A stretch of 64,000 nt of DNA, taken from positions 1 to 64,000 of the forward strand of contig NZ_WRXN01000006.1 in assembly GCF_009758205.1 (NCBI RefSeq). Reading direction: 5' to 3'. Numbering within the stretch: the stretch's first letter is position 1; every line of letters starts with the position of its first letter. The notes below the pieces were generated by a model. The model saw only the letters and a list, made by a program, of their open reading frames with translations. It had not been told where the DNA came from and did not search any database. The translations under genes and the position numbers were made by a program. This document shows positions 54,001 to 63,583 of the stretch, in pieces. Origin of the DNA: Chitinophaga tropicalis. GTDB lineage: Bacteria; Bacteroidota; Bacteroidia; Chitinophagales; Chitinophagaceae.

Positions 54001-56663
54001 GGCCGGGATGGGCAGAAAGGGTACAGAAAGAAAACCCTGCCGAAGCCGCCATGCTGGTATTCACTTCAGATAAAGCCAAATACAATGTAGGTGAAGATAT
54101 CACCCTCACCATTCCCAGCAGCGAAGGCGGCCGCGGACTGGTAAGCATAGAGTCCGGCAGCAAGGTGCTCAAAACTTTCTGGATCAATACCCAGAAAGGA
54201 CAGACCACTTATTCTTTCAAGGCGGAAAAGGAAATGGCGCCGAATATATACGTAAACGTTAGCCTGCTCCAGCCGCATGCACAGACAAAGAACGACCTGC
54301 CCATCCGCATGTACGGTGTCATCCCCATCTCCATAGAAGATGCAAACACCATCCTGCAGCCGCAGATAGCTATGCCTGATAAACTGGAACCGGAACAGAA
54401 CGCCAGCATCACCGTTTCCGAATCCAAAGGAAAAGCAATGACCTACACCATCGCTATTGTCGATGAAGGCCTGCTGGACCTCACTCGTTTCAAAACACCT
54501 GACCCGCACAGTGCATTCTATGCCCGTGAAGCGCTCGGCGTAAAAACATGGGACCTGTTTGATTATGTAATAGGCGCATGGGGTGGTGATATGGAACGCA
54601 TCTTAAGTATTGGTGGTGATGAAGGCCTGAACAGGAATGCCGGTACAGCAAAAGCCAACCGTTTCAAACCTGTGGTACATTTCATGGGACCATTCACCCT
54701 GAAATCCGGTCAGAAACAAACACATAACTTCAAACTGCCTCCTTATATCGGTTCTGTAAAAGCGATGGTAGTAGCAGGACAGGACGGTGCTTACGGCACT
54801 GCCGAAAAAGTAGTGGCCGTGAAGAAACCTCTCATGCTGCTCACAACACTGCCACGTGTATTAGGGCCTTCTGAAACAATACAATTGCCGGTAACCGTAT
54901 TCGGACTGGAAAAGAATATCCGTTCTGCAAACGTGACCCTGGCTACCAGCGCTCTGCTGGAAGTGGTGGGAGAGCGTACAAAGACAGTTACCTTCTCACA
55001 GCCCGGAGAGCAGATAGTATACTTTGATGTACGCGTAAAACCACAGACAGGTGTTGCAAAAGTAAAAGTGACCGCCACCAGCGGTGCTGCCAGGGCTGAT
55101 GAAGAAACAGAACTGGAAATACGCAACCCTAACCCTATGCTTACTACCGTACAGGAAACTACATTACAGGGTGGACAGAACTGGAGCGCTGGCTATAAGC
55201 CCGCAGGAATGGCAGGCACCAATACCGGTGTACTGGAAGTATCCACTATACCAGCTATGAACCTGGCAAAACGCCTCGGCTACCTGATCCAGTACCCTCA
55301 CGGATGTATAGAACAAACTACTTCCAGCGTATTCCCGCAGCTGGTGCTGAACCAGGTGATGGACCTCAAGCCGGAAGAGCTAACCAAAATAGAAGCCAAT
55401 ATCAAATCCGGTCTCAGACGTCTTAAAGGCTTCCAGACCTCAGATGGTGGTCTTAGCTACTGGCCCGGTAACGCAGATGCCGATGAATGGGGTACTAACT
55501 ATGCCGGTCACTTTATGCTGGAAGCACAGGCCAAAGGTTATGAACTGCCGGCAGGTATGCTTGACCAATGGAAGAAGTTCCAGCGTAACAGAGCAGCTGC
55601 CTGGTCTGCGCCTGCTCCTTATAGTTATTATAACACAGACCTTACACAGGCTTACCGCCTTTACCTGCTGGCTGTGGCCAAGGTGCCTGAACTGGGAGCT
55701 ATGAACCGCCTGAAGGAATTCAAAGGCCTTAGTGAAGCAGCCAAATGGAGACTGGCAGCGGCATATAAACTGATAGGACAACCAGAGCTGGCAAACAGCC
55801 TGATAAAAGGCCTCAGCTCAGATGTAAAACCATACAGACAACTGGGAGGTACCTTCGGTACAGATGTACGTGATAAAGCGATGATCCTGGAAACACTCAC
55901 CATCCTTGGCCAGCGCAGCCGTGCCAATGAACTGGTAAGACAGCTGGCGGCCAGCATGGCGCAGGACAGCTGGTACAGTACTCAAACCACTGCTTACTCA
56001 CTCATTGCTATCGCTAAGTTCTGTGGCAGCAATACCAATGGCAGCAAGATGAGCTTTGCCGCTACTGTAAATGGCCGCACCAGCACCGTAAATTCAGAGT
56101 CTTACGTAACACAGGTGCCTGTTGCCGTTAATGGAGACGGTACAGTTAGCGTACAGAACAAAGGCCAGAATATGCTTTATGTTCGCCTTATCCTGCAGGG
56201 CCGTCCTGACGCCGGACAGGAGCCTAACGTACCTAACAATCCTGATGTGCTGGATATCCAGGTAAAATACAGCACCCGCGACGGCAAACCGGTGGATCCT
56301 GCCTCCATGCGCCAGGGCGCTGATTTCATGGCTACAGTGACCATCCACAACCCCGGTAAACGTGGTTATTACGAGCAGATGGCGCTGACACAGATCTTCC
56401 CCAGCGGATGGGAGATCATCAATACCCGCCTGATGGAGAACGACAGCACATTCCGCTCCTCCGCAGCTACGTATAAAGATATACGTGATGACAGGGTATA
56501 TACTTATTTCAATATCGAAGAAACCAAGACCCGCACTTACAACGTGCTGCTGAATGCGGCCTACCTGGGTCGTTATTATCTGCCGGCCGTTTCCTGTGAA
56601 GCCATGTATGATAACACCATACAGGCCTTCCTGCCAGGTAAGTGGGTAGAAGTTGTGAAATAA
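51087..56663 (+). CDS. Alpha-2-macroglobulin family lipoprotein
   Basis: An 1858-aa exported protein with a lipobox (LTACK, Cys25). The MG-domain stack with Big-type folds, a long acidic low-complexity insert (residues ~455-490, EGEDEEYYGGYYGDKLDEDD), the A2M nucleotide-like block VFVVAGQ-type region (KAMVVAGQDGAYGTAEKV), and the thioester PHGCIEQTTSS with Cys1407 and Gln1410 intact, followed by the TED helices. Bacterial A2Ms trap proteases at the periplasmic face and are usually paired with PBP1C, as here (the next gene starts two bases after its stop). No missing segment was noticed. Confidence 0.95.
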   Translation: MGPKKRLAVAATLMIGIVLSCLTACKHTKRAISPALAKYVEAYTAGVISRQSTIRVQLTSSNNITHTQNEPVDEELFDFSPGIEGKAYWIDATTVEFRPDANLDPGKKYTATFKLGRILKVEKEVKEFDFEFQVIKPSYAIEEYGLKSASTSSISKMTFTGQIATADIEDPQQIEKVLSATFDGKKMPITWQHSAAEKTSKFSIENLVRGNSARKLELSWDGKPLKVDMDGKKTIEVPAITDFKVLEVRAESEEEQYVLVQFSDPISVAQNLDGLIGISGVSDLRYSIEGSEVKVFAPKRLEGNYTVVVNEGILNINDDKLSKSFSANINFENVMPSVTIPGKGVILPESNKLVLPFEAVNLNAVDVTIIKIYENNIPQYLQQNDLDGSQELRRVSRPVVEKTIRLDDDKSLNLHKRNRFFLDMEKLLRTEPGAIYRVTIGFRKSYSLYGCAAGGDDKAGSSEGEDEEYYGGYYGDKLDEDDEFWRRYDSYYPYGYSWEHRDDPCSNSYYNKDKWASRNVFSSNIGLTVKRGNDNSMLVAVTDIRDTKPLVGVELELLDYQNQVIFKIKSDGDGLAKFDLKRKPYLLIAKKDNERGYLKLDDGNSLPLGRFDVQGEEVQSGIKGFLYGERGVWRPGDTLFLTFILEDKDQKLPPNHPVTLELYNPKGQLYKQLNALQSVNGFYSFTTATSPDDLTGSWTAKVKVGGATFSKNLRIETIKPNRLKIKMDFGTNTTLSKEGTEGNLSAQWLFGATAQNLKAKVDVSLSQQTTSFKNFTGYHFDDPITHFEAENKTIFESSLGESGSAPVKVNLPLGNLAPGQLKANFEIKVFEPGGDFSIDHFSMPYNPFASYAGIRMPEGDRMTGMLLTDKAHAVSIVNVDQNGNLLRGNQDVQVELYKVRWRWWWDQGSEDEFSNFTQDSYNQLLHKETVTLHNGKGTWNLQIAYPDWGRFLVRVKDLQSGHTTGQAVYIDWPGWAERVQKENPAEAAMLVFTSDKAKYNVGEDITLTIPSSEGGRGLVSIESGSKVLKTFWINTQKGQTTYSFKAEKEMAPNIYVNVSLLQPHAQTKNDLPIRMYGVIPISIEDANTILQPQIAMPDKLEPEQNASITVSESKGKAMTYTIAIVDEGLLDLTRFKTPDPHSAFYAREALGVKTWDLFDYVIGAWGGDMERILSIGGDEGLNRNAGTAKANRFKPVVHFMGPFTLKSGQKQTHNFKLPPYIGSVKAMVVAGQDGAYGTAEKVVAVKKPLMLLTTLPRVLGPSETIQLPVTVFGLEKNIRSANVTLATSALLEVVGERTKTVTFSQPGEQIVYFDVRVKPQTGVAKVKVTATSGAARADEETELEIRNPNPMLTTVQETTLQGGQNWSAGYKPAGMAGTNTGVLEVSTIPAMNLAKRLGYLIQYPHGCIEQTTSSVFPQLVLNQVMDLKPEELTKIEANIKSGLRRLKGFQTSDGGLSYWPGNADADEWGTNYAGHFMLEAQAKGYELPAGMLDQWKKFQRNRAAAWSAPAPYSYYNTDLTQAYRLYLLAVAKVPELGAMNRLKEFKGLSEAAKWRLAAAYKLIGQPELANSLIKGLSSDVKPYRQLGGTFGTDVRDKAMILETLTILGQRSRANELVRQLAASMAQDSWYSTQTTAYSLIAIAKFCGSNTNGSKMSFAATVNGRTSTVNSESYVTQVPVAVNGDGTVSVQNKGQNMLYVRLILQGRPDAGQEPNVPNNPDVLDIQVKYSTRDGKPVDPASMRQGADFMATVTIHNPGKRGYYEQMALTQIFPSGWEIINTRLMENDSTFRSSAATYKDIRDDRVYTYFNIEETKTRTYNVLLNAAYLGRYYLPAVSCEAMYDNTIQAFLPGKWVEVVK

Positions 56664-56664
56664 T

Positions 56665-59055
56665 ATGCGTCAGAAAATAAAAAACTGGATCTATAAGAAA
56701 AAGTGGTGGCTGAGTGCCGCCACTTTTTTACTATTACTCTACTCGTTCTCTCTTCCTTCACGCCTTTTTAAAACACCTACCTCATTTGTGATAGAAGACA
56801 GCAACGGAGAACTGCTCAGTGCCGCCATTGCTGCAGATGGACAATGGCGCTTCCCGGCAGATAAAGACGTGCCGGAGAAATTCGCTGAATGTATAGTGTC
56901 TTATGAAGACAAACGTTTCTATTATCACTGGGGAGTAGATATCCTGGCTTTAAGCCGCGCCATAAAACAGAATCTGCGTAATCATAAAGTGATCAGCGGA
57001 GGTAGCACCCTCACTATGCAGGTCATACGCCTGTCCCGCAATAAACCCCGTACCATCTTTCAGAAGCTGATAGAAGCAGTGTTAGCTACCCGGATGGAAT
57101 TTACCTATTCAAAGAAAAGTATTCTCTCCCTCTACGCTGGCAATGCTCCTTTTGGCGGCAACGTAGTAGGGCTGGAAGCTGCTGCATGGCGTTATTATGG
57201 CCGTAGTGCAAGCCAGCTTTCCTGGGGTGAAACGGCTGCCCTGGCAGTATTACCCAACAGCCCCGCATTGGTGCACCCCGGCCGTAACAGGCAGATCTTA
57301 TTAAATAAACGTAATCAGCTGCTGGAAAAACTCTGGCATAACAAAACAATAGATAGCACCACCTGCCAGCTGGCAAAGCTGGAACCACTGCCAGACCAGC
57401 CACAGGCCCTCCCGCAGGATGCGCCTCACCTGCTGGACCGGTACCGCCGGGACTATCAGCCAGGGAAAGATCGGAGCACGCGCCTGCAAACCACACTGGA
57501 CGCACAATTGCAAAGAAATGTATCCCGTATTGCAGAACGCTATCACAACATCTATAAAGCAAACGGTATTAATAATATTGCAGCCCTGGTGCTGGATGTA
57601 GAGACAGGTAATACACTTGCCTATGTTGGCAATATCTACCATCCTGATAATGCAGAGCTGGAAAGCCATGTAGATATTATCCAGGCGCCCCGCAGCCCCG
57701 GCAGTACATTGAAACCTGTGTTATATGCCGCTATGCTGACAGACGGTATGTTGCTGCCGCATAGCCTGGTGGCAGATATTCCCACACAGATAGCAGGTTA
57801 TACGCCGCAGAACTTTGACCTGGGTTATGATGGCGCTGTCCCTGCCAGCAGGGCATTGGCGCGTTCCCTGAATATACCGGCAGTACGCATGTTGCAGCAG
57901 TATCGTTATGAACGCTTACATGCCCTGCTTAAAAAACTGGGCATCACCACACTCAATCAACCGGCAGATCATTACGGCCTCTCTCTCATTCTTGGCGGTG
58001 GTGAGTCCACTCTCTGGGAATTGGGTGGTATGTACGCCAGCATGGCCCGTACATTGCTGCACCTGGATCAGTATAATGGTAAATATGATGCTGATGATAT
58101 TCATCCACCTAACTACCGGAAAGATATAAAGCGTATCTCCAGGCATACCCCTGCTGCCTCCGGTCCGCTGGATGCCGGGGCTATCTGGTACACCTTCCAG
58201 GCTATGGAAGAAGTGATGCGCCCGGGTGAGGAGCTGCTGTGGCAGCAATTCTCCTCTTCTCAGCGCATAGCATGGAAAACAGGTACCAGCTTTGGCTTTC
58301 GCGATGGATGGGCTATCGGTGTTACACCTCAGTATGTAGTAGGCGTATGGGTAGGAAATGCAGATGGAGAAGGCCGTCCGGGCCTGATAGGCGTAGCTAC
58401 GGCTGCCCCGGTAATGTTTGATGTGTTCCGCCTGTTACAGACCGGTAGCTGGTTCAACACGCCTTACAATAAGCTCCGGAAAATAGAAGTCTGCAGGCAA
58501 AGCGGCTACAGGGCCGGTGAGCTCTGTCCTGAAAAAGATTCTATTGCCGTACCACTGGCAGGCCTGCGCTCAGGTATTTGTCCCTATCACCAGCTGGTAC
58601 ATCTTGATCATACCGGGCAATGGCGTGTAACAGACGACTGTGAATCTCCTTCACAGATGAAACATGTGCCCTGGTTTGTATTGCCTCCTGCAATGGAGTT
58701 CTACTATCGTACAAAACATAACTACTTACCCTTACCTCCCTACAAACAGGACTGCCTGGCTGGGCTTGCACAGGAAAAACCGCCGATGGAGCTGATCTAT
58801 CCTCGCCCTGATGCCAGGATCTATGTGCCTATAGAAATTGATGGTACGCCCGGAGAGACTGTATTCACAGCTACTCACCGCAACATCACAGAAAAGATCT
58901 ACTGGCACCTGGATAATAACTATGTAGGAAGCACAGAAGAATATCATCAGTTAGCATTGCATCCAAAGCCGGGAAAACATACCATTACATTAGTAGACGA
59001 AGAAGGAGAACAGGTACACGTCTCTTTCGAGATACTGGAGAAAGAGAATAACTAA
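56665..59055 (+). CDS. pbpC: Penicillin-binding protein 1C
   Basis: A 796-aa bifunctional murein synthase anchored by one N-terminal helix (WWLSAATFLLLLYSFSLPSR). The glycosyltransferase (GT51) domain has SYEDKRFYYHWGVD and SGGSTLTMQVIRLSRNKPRT; the transpeptidase domain has the catalytic SPGSTLKP (Ser and Lys), and a KTGTSFGFRDG block; the C-terminus is the BiPBP_C beta domain (EKPPMELIYPRPDARIYVPI). It forms the conserved pair with alpha-2-macroglobulin, thought to protect and rebuild the envelope after damage. Confidence 0.97.
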   Translation: MRQKIKNWIYKKKWWLSAATFLLLLYSFSLPSRLFKTPTSFVIEDSNGELLSAAIAADGQWRFPADKDVPEKFAECIVSYEDKRFYYHWGVDILALSRAIKQNLRNHKVISGGSTLTMQVIRLSRNKPRTIFQKLIEAVLATRMEFTYSKKSILSLYAGNAPFGGNVVGLEAAAWRYYGRSASQLSWGETAALAVLPNSPALVHPGRNRQILLNKRNQLLEKLWHNKTIDSTTCQLAKLEPLPDQPQALPQDAPHLLDRYRRDYQPGKDRSTRLQTTLDAQLQRNVSRIAERYHNIYKANGINNIAALVLDVETGNTLAYVGNIYHPDNAELESHVDIIQAPRSPGSTLKPVLYAAMLTDGMLLPHSLVADIPTQIAGYTPQNFDLGYDGAVPASRALARSLNIPAVRMLQQYRYERLHALLKKLGITTLNQPADHYGLSLILGGGESTLWELGGMYASMARTLLHLDQYNGKYDADDIHPPNYRKDIKRISRHTPAASGPLDAGAIWYTFQAMEEVMRPGEELLWQQFSSSQRIAWKTGTSFGFRDGWAIGVTPQYVVGVWVGNADGEGRPGLIGVATAAPVMFDVFRLLQTGSWFNTPYNKLRKIEVCRQSGYRAGELCPEKDSIAVPLAGLRSGICPYHQLVHLDHTGQWRVTDDCESPSQMKHVPWFVLPPAMEFYYRTKHNYLPLPPYKQDCLAGLAQEKPPMELIYPRPDARIYVPIEIDGTPGETVFTATHRNITEKIYWHLDNNYVGSTEEYHQLALHPKPGKHTITLVDEEGEQVHVSFEILEKENN

Positions 59056-59234
59056 GATTATCTCTTACAGATCAGAACCTCTTCACAAAGAAACGCTTTT
59101 GCCTCAGGCAAAAGCATTTCTTTGCATACCCCACATCGGCCTGAAAAAAGCCCGGAACAACCGCCTTAACAACCAAATTGTCCGCTTAACCATCCCTCCA
59201 TGCCCTGCCCAAACAACAAATTCATTAGCTTTAT
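59056..59234. terminator. Terminator after pbpC and short intergenic gap
   Basis: CAAAGAAACGCTTTTGCC-TCA-GGCAAAAGCATTTCTTTG (59086-59124) is an almost perfect 18-bp palindrome, a likely bidirectional terminator. It shares its core (GCTTTTGCC/GGCAAAAGC) with the one at 47224. The remaining bases carry the promoter of the sensor gene; nothing else seen. Confidence 0.85.
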
Positions 59235-60290
59235 ATGATGAAAATCAATGCGCTCTGTAAAGACCTGTTTCGGTACAGCTGTTTGTTGTCATTGATCGTT
59301 GCAGCAATAGCAATGATCTTCCTGTATGTATTTAAACAGGCCAGCCATCAACCTGTTCTTTATTCATTAATGGTCGGTATGCGGTTCTTTTTAATGGGCG
59401 TTCTCAATATAATTATATTGATCTGGCTCGATAAAAACAGGCCTTCAATGACGGAAAGGAAGAAGAAATTTATCCGCTATGGGGTAGGTTATGCTATTGT
59501 ACTCGTCTTTTTCTTTATAACAGATCCCATAGCGCAATTCCTTACTCATCCGCTACTCCATGATAAACTCTGGCCTGATCAGATACTTGCCGTTCTGGTA
59601 CAGGGGTTAATGAATAACAGCCTTGTGCTGATCCTGCATAACTTCGTTATACTGCAACATCAGAAGGCCAACCATGAGCTTGAAATAGCCCGGCTAAGCG
59701 CTGCAAATGTAGAATCAACCAATCTGCTGCTCAAACAACAGATACATCCTCACTTCCTGTTCAATGCCCTGAGCATGTTGAAAAGCCTTTATAAATCGGA
59801 TCTTAATGCAGGTGAAGAATATCTTACGCACCTGGTTAATTTCCTCCGCGCTTCACTGGCAGAAAGCCACGCCAGGGTTGCCCGCCTCTCTGACGAGATT
59901 AATCTGTGTAATGACTACCTCGAAATGCAGAAGATCCGGTTTGAAAATGCGCTGGTCTGCACCATAGACATTCCGGAAAACGTATTATTACATGGTTCCG
60001 TACCTTTGTTCTCCATTCAGTCCCTGATAGAGAATGCTATCAAGCATAATGAAGTGTCAGAGCTGTCTCCGCTTGTGATCAGGGTCTACTATAAAGATGA
60101 CCGCATCATTACAGAGAATAACATACAGTTAAGAACAATGACAGATACTCCCAGCAGAAAGGGACTTATGAACTTAGTAGAACGTTACCGGATATTATCT
60201 GATGATGAAGTTATAATCAGCCAGGAAAACGACACATTTTCAGTCAGTATTAAAGTATTGAACAATGAAGATAGTAATCATAGAGGATGA
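59235..60290 (+). CDS. LytS-like sensor histidine kinase
   Basis: A 351-aa membrane sensor with about four helices in the first 150 residues (YSCLLSLIVAAIAMIFLYVF, LMVGMRFFLMGVLNIIILIW, RYGVGYAIVLVFFFI, LNNSLVLILHNFVIL). The His_kinase block QIHPHFLFNALSMLKSL carries the phosphorylated His, and the ATPase N-box is SLIENAIKHNE, then STENN-like NNIQLRTM. A second ATG occurs at codon 2. It overlaps the response regulator gene by 26 bases. The input signal is unknown; the pair sits directly before an RND efflux operon. Confidence 0.9.
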   Translation: MMKINALCKDLFRYSCLLSLIVAAIAMIFLYVFKQASHQPVLYSLMVGMRFFLMGVLNIIILIWLDKNRPSMTERKKKFIRYGVGYAIVLVFFFITDPIAQFLTHPLLHDKLWPDQILAVLVQGLMNNSLVLILHNFVILQHQKANHELEIARLSAANVESTNLLLKQQIHPHFLFNALSMLKSLYKSDLNAGEEYLTHLVNFLRASLAESHARVARLSDEINLCNDYLEMQKIRFENALVCTIDIPENVLLHGSVPLFSIQSLIENAIKHNEVSELSPLVIRVYYKDDRIITENNIQLRTMTDTPSRKGLMNLVERYRILSDDEVIISQENDTFSVSIKVLNNEDSNHRG

Positions 60291-61032
60291 GAAAGTGACT
60301 GCAAGGGACCTGGCGCAAACCATCACCCAGTTATATCCTGAAGCAGAGATAGAAGCTATATTAGGCACTGTGAAGGAAAGCGTCAGCTATTTCCGTGAAA
60401 CCACAAATGCTGATCTCATCTTTTCTGATATCCAGCTGGGCGACGGACTGAGCTTTGAAATATTTTCCAGAGTTGAAATAACAGTACCTGTTATATTCTG
60501 TACCGCCTTCGATGAATATGCCCTGAATGCCTTTAAAGCGAATGGTATCGATTATATATTAAAACCCTTCACTTCCGCTACTGTAAATACAGCTGTGAAG
60601 AAGTACCTGAGCTTCAGGGAGAAGTTTGCTGATAACCGCCCTAAATATGAATTTCTCGAAGAGATATTTGTCTCGAAAAAAAGCCTTGATCCGGGATCTA
60701 TCCTAGTATTTTATAAGGACAGGATCCTGCCGGTAGCCATCAGCCAGATCGCATTCTTTTACCTGAATAAAGGCCTGGTACAACTCACTACATTCGACCT
60801 CAAAAGCTATACTGTCAATAAAAATATGGAAGAGCTAAGTAAGATAACAGGCCCCTTGTTCTTCCGTACCAACAGGCAGTTCCTGGTAAACCGGAAAGCC
60901 GTGCAGGACGCCTCCAGCTACCTTTCCCGCAAGCTGTCTGTTAACCTCACAGTTCCCACCAAAGAAACCGTTACCATCAGCAAGGAAAAGGTATCCCAGT
61001 TCCTGGAATGGCTGACACAGACCGGAAGCTGA
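60265..61032 (+). CDS. LytTR-family response regulator
   Basis: A 255-aa regulator with an N-terminal receiver (MKIVIIEDEKVTARDL; phospho-acceptor Asp in DLIFSDIQLGDG near residue 55; Thr/Lys in FCTAFDEYAL and YILKPF) and a C-terminal LytTR DNA-binding domain (IAFFYLNKGLVQLTTFD, FFRTNRQFLVNRKAVQD). Start ATG lies inside the kinase gene, so the pair is coupled. LytTR regulators bind direct repeats upstream of target operons; the adjacent efflux operon (61173 onward) is a likely target. Confidence 0.95.
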   Translation: MKIVIIEDEKVTARDLAQTITQLYPEAEIEAILGTVKESVSYFRETTNADLIFSDIQLGDGLSFEIFSRVEITVPVIFCTAFDEYALNAFKANGIDYILKPFTSATVNTAVKKYLSFREKFADNRPKYEFLEEIFVSKKSLDPGSILVFYKDRILPVAISQIAFFYLNKGLVQLTTFDLKSYTVNKNMEELSKITGPLFFRTNRQFLVNRKAVQDASSYLSRKLSVNLTVPTKETVTISKEKVSQFLEWLTQTGS

Positions 61033-61172
61033 GATCAAAATATCCCCTCAGGGATGTTTCATTGAGGAATTTGGCTGTTTCGTACCGGTTGGGCTCCTCT
61101 CCACTGACCTATATATTGATCTTTGACCCATGAAAGCGCCGGCCGCTCTGTTGCCGGTGAAAACATGGTCAA
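61033..61172. promoter_or_regulatory. Upstream region of the efflux operon
   Basis: A 140-base gap between the response regulator and the TolC-like gene, GC-balanced. It presumably holds the promoter and LytTR site of the efflux operon, but no repeat of the LytTR type was recognised. No gene. Confidence 0.35.
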
Positions 61173-62507
61173 ATGAAGAATATACAGTATTGTCTCTTAC
61201 TCCTTTTACTTGCTCCGGGATTTCTGCATGCGCAACAAAGATGGGATCTGAAATCCTGTCTCAGCTACGGATTGAAGTACCACCGGAGCACCAGGGTCTA
61301 CCAGAATGAAAAAATAGCCGCTAATGAAAAGGCAAAAGAGGCACTGGCTTCCTATCTGCCAAGTATAGAAGGTACCGGCGGACTGGCAGATAACATCAAA
61401 CCCCAGGTAAGCATCATTCCTGCCGGTTTATTCAGCCCTACAGATATGAAGGTGGCTTTTACCAAAAGATATAACACCAGCACCCAGGTAGAGCTGAACC
61501 AGCCCATCTTTGACCAGTCAGCCATCATTGGCCTGAAAGCCAATAAGTACAACAAAGAAACGGCCGACCTGAATATCAGGAACAATGATGAAGCACTCAT
61601 CTACAATATCAGCAACGCTTATTACCAGGTACACATTTACCAGCTGCAGCTCATGCTGCTGCATGCCAATGAAGAAACCTACCGGGAACAGCTGCGCATC
61701 TCTGAACTGGGCGTCAGCAAAGGCGTAACTGCAGAGGTAGACCTTAACAAGATCCGGGTAAATTATAACAACACCATGTCTGATATCAATGTGGCAGAAA
61801 GAAACCTGGAACAGGTAAGCCTGCAGTTGAAGAATGAAATGGGTTATCCGCTCAGCGAGGCATTGCTGATAGATACACTTACCTTAACCAGCACCCTGCC
61901 TGTGCCTGAAACACAGCGCCCTGACACATTCCAGGTCGATAACCGTTCAGATTTCCTGTTGTCCAAAGCAAAAGCTTCATTACTGGATATTAATGCAAAA
62001 CAAACCCGCGCAGGAAAATTACCTACCCTTTCACTTTACGCACGCTACGGTAGCAATGGGTTTGGCGATAAGCTCGGACAATCCTTCAGCTCACAGAATA
62101 CATTCTCAGTAATAGGGCTGACCCTGAAGGTGCCCATCTTTAACGGGTTTAAGAAGAACGCACAATACCAGCAAGCCCGGATAGATCTTTTGAATGCACA
62201 GGAAAATATGAAGCTGGATGCAGATAAATACAAGGTTGAATATGAGAATGCGAAGACAAAACTGGTGAAAGCAGAAGCCAATGTCGCCAACGATAACCGC
62301 AATATTGAACTGGCCAGATCAGTTTTCGAAAGCACCAACCTGCAATACCAGAAAGGAGTGACAGATCTGACAGACTGGCTCAATGCCCAGAACTCACTTA
62401 AAGAAGCGCAGAATAATTATCTCAATTCCCTTTATTCTTTCTATACCGCCAGGATAGATCTTGAAAAAGCAAACGGCACTTTGAAAGAATACTATAACTC
62501 TTTATAA
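61173..62507 (+). CDS. TolC-family outer-membrane efflux protein
   Basis: A 444-aa outer-membrane channel with a signal peptide (MKNIQYCLLLLLLAPGFLHA ending AQQ). Two long coiled-coil OEP repeats are visible: TAEVDLNKIRVNYNN and later YQQARIDLLNAQENMKLDAD to LNAQNSLKEAQNNYLNSLYS. It forms the exit duct of the RND pump encoded by the two following genes. Eight bases separate it from the membrane-fusion gene. Confidence 0.95.
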   Translation: MKNIQYCLLLLLLAPGFLHAQQRWDLKSCLSYGLKYHRSTRVYQNEKIAANEKAKEALASYLPSIEGTGGLADNIKPQVSIIPAGLFSPTDMKVAFTKRYNTSTQVELNQPIFDQSAIIGLKANKYNKETADLNIRNNDEALIYNISNAYYQVHIYQLQLMLLHANEETYREQLRISELGVSKGVTAEVDLNKIRVNYNNTMSDINVAERNLEQVSLQLKNEMGYPLSEALLIDTLTLTSTLPVPETQRPDTFQVDNRSDFLLSKAKASLLDINAKQTRAGKLPTLSLYARYGSNGFGDKLGQSFSSQNTFSVIGLTLKVPIFNGFKKNAQYQQARIDLLNAQENMKLDADKYKVEYENAKTKLVKAEANVANDNRNIELARSVFESTNLQYQKGVTDLTDWLNAQNSLKEAQNNYLNSLYSFYTARIDLEKANGTLKEYYNSL

Positions 62508-62514
62508 AAACAGC

Positions 62515-63573
62515 ATGAAAAAGAAAATTATCACAGGTAGTATCGTATTGCTGGTAGTTATCCTGGTTGCCTGGAAACTGGCGGGTAACAAAAAGGAGAT
62601 CGATACGCGTAAGCAGCGTAATGATACTGCCGCCATCATTATCCCTGTAAAGGCGGTAGCGGTAAGATCAGACAGTATAGTTACCAGTATTCAGAAAACA
62701 GGTAACATATCACCTTTCAAAGAAGCTAAGGTATTCGCTACTCAAAGTGGTAATGTAATGAACCTGCATTTTGAACTGGGCAGTAAGATAAAACAGGGAC
62801 AGCTGCTGGCTGTAATGGATAACAAAACAGCATTGATAGACCTGCAGAAAGCAAAGCTGACTGCCGCAAAACTGTCAAACGACCTGAGTACATACAAAGA
62901 ACTGCTGGCAGGAAAAGCAACAACGGCACAGAAGGTGAAAGACCTGCAGCAGGATTATGACAATGCAGTAAGCCAGGAAAGAATAGCTGCCAAACAACTG
63001 GAAGATACAAAGATCACTGCCCCTATCAGCGGTGTCATACTCAGCAAAGATGTGGAGGCGGGCGTTTTTCTCAGCCCGGGTACACAGATAGCTACTATCG
63101 TGAATGCAGAAAAAGCGAAGATCCAGGTGAACCTTTCAGAAAGTGAGGTATACCATATACGCCAGGGGCAGCAGGTGAAAATAACGGCGGCCGTTTACCC
63201 TGAACATGAGTTTACAGGAACGATCACTTTCATCAGCCCAAGCGCAGATGAATCACATAATTACATGGTGGAAGTTACAACCGGCAATAACGGCGAATTC
63301 ATGCTGCATCCAGGCACCTTTGTTAAAGCTGATTTCATGGGCAATACAGGCAGGATAGCAACGCTTATTCCGCGGGAGGCTATCTCCGGTAGTCTGGACG
63401 ATGCTTCCGTATTTCTTGTGAAGAATAACCGTGTTGAACTGAAAAAGATCAGAACAGGTGAACAGGTAAATGGAATGATCGAAGTGCTGAGCGGCCTGAC
63501 AGAAGGAGACCAGGTGGTAGTGTCCGGTCAGATCAATCTGAAGGATGGATCATCCATTAGTTTATCCAAATAA
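62515..63573 (+). CDS. HlyD-family periplasmic adaptor (RND membrane fusion protein)
   Basis: A 352-aa adaptor anchored by one N-terminal helix (IITGSIVLLVVILVAWKLAG). The barrel-sandwich halves are present: SGNVMNLHFELGSKIKQGQL and TAPISGVILSKDVEAGVFLS, with a coiled coil between and a beta-barrel (NLSESEVYHIRQGQQVKITA) to the C-terminus. It links the inner-membrane pump to TolC. It follows the TolC gene by 7 bases. Confidence 0.95.
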   Translation: MKKKIITGSIVLLVVILVAWKLAGNKKEIDTRKQRNDTAAIIIPVKAVAVRSDSIVTSIQKTGNISPFKEAKVFATQSGNVMNLHFELGSKIKQGQLLAVMDNKTALIDLQKAKLTAAKLSNDLSTYKELLAGKATTAQKVKDLQQDYDNAVSQERIAAKQLEDTKITAPISGVILSKDVEAGVFLSPGTQIATIVNAEKAKIQVNLSESEVYHIRQGQQVKITAAVYPEHEFTGTITFISPSADESHNYMVEVTTGNNGEFMLHPGTFVKADFMGNTGRIATLIPREAISGSLDDASVFLVKNNRVELKKIRTGEQVNGMIEVLSGLTEGDQVVVSGQINLKDGSSISLSK

Positions 63574-63583
63574 AATATGCTTC

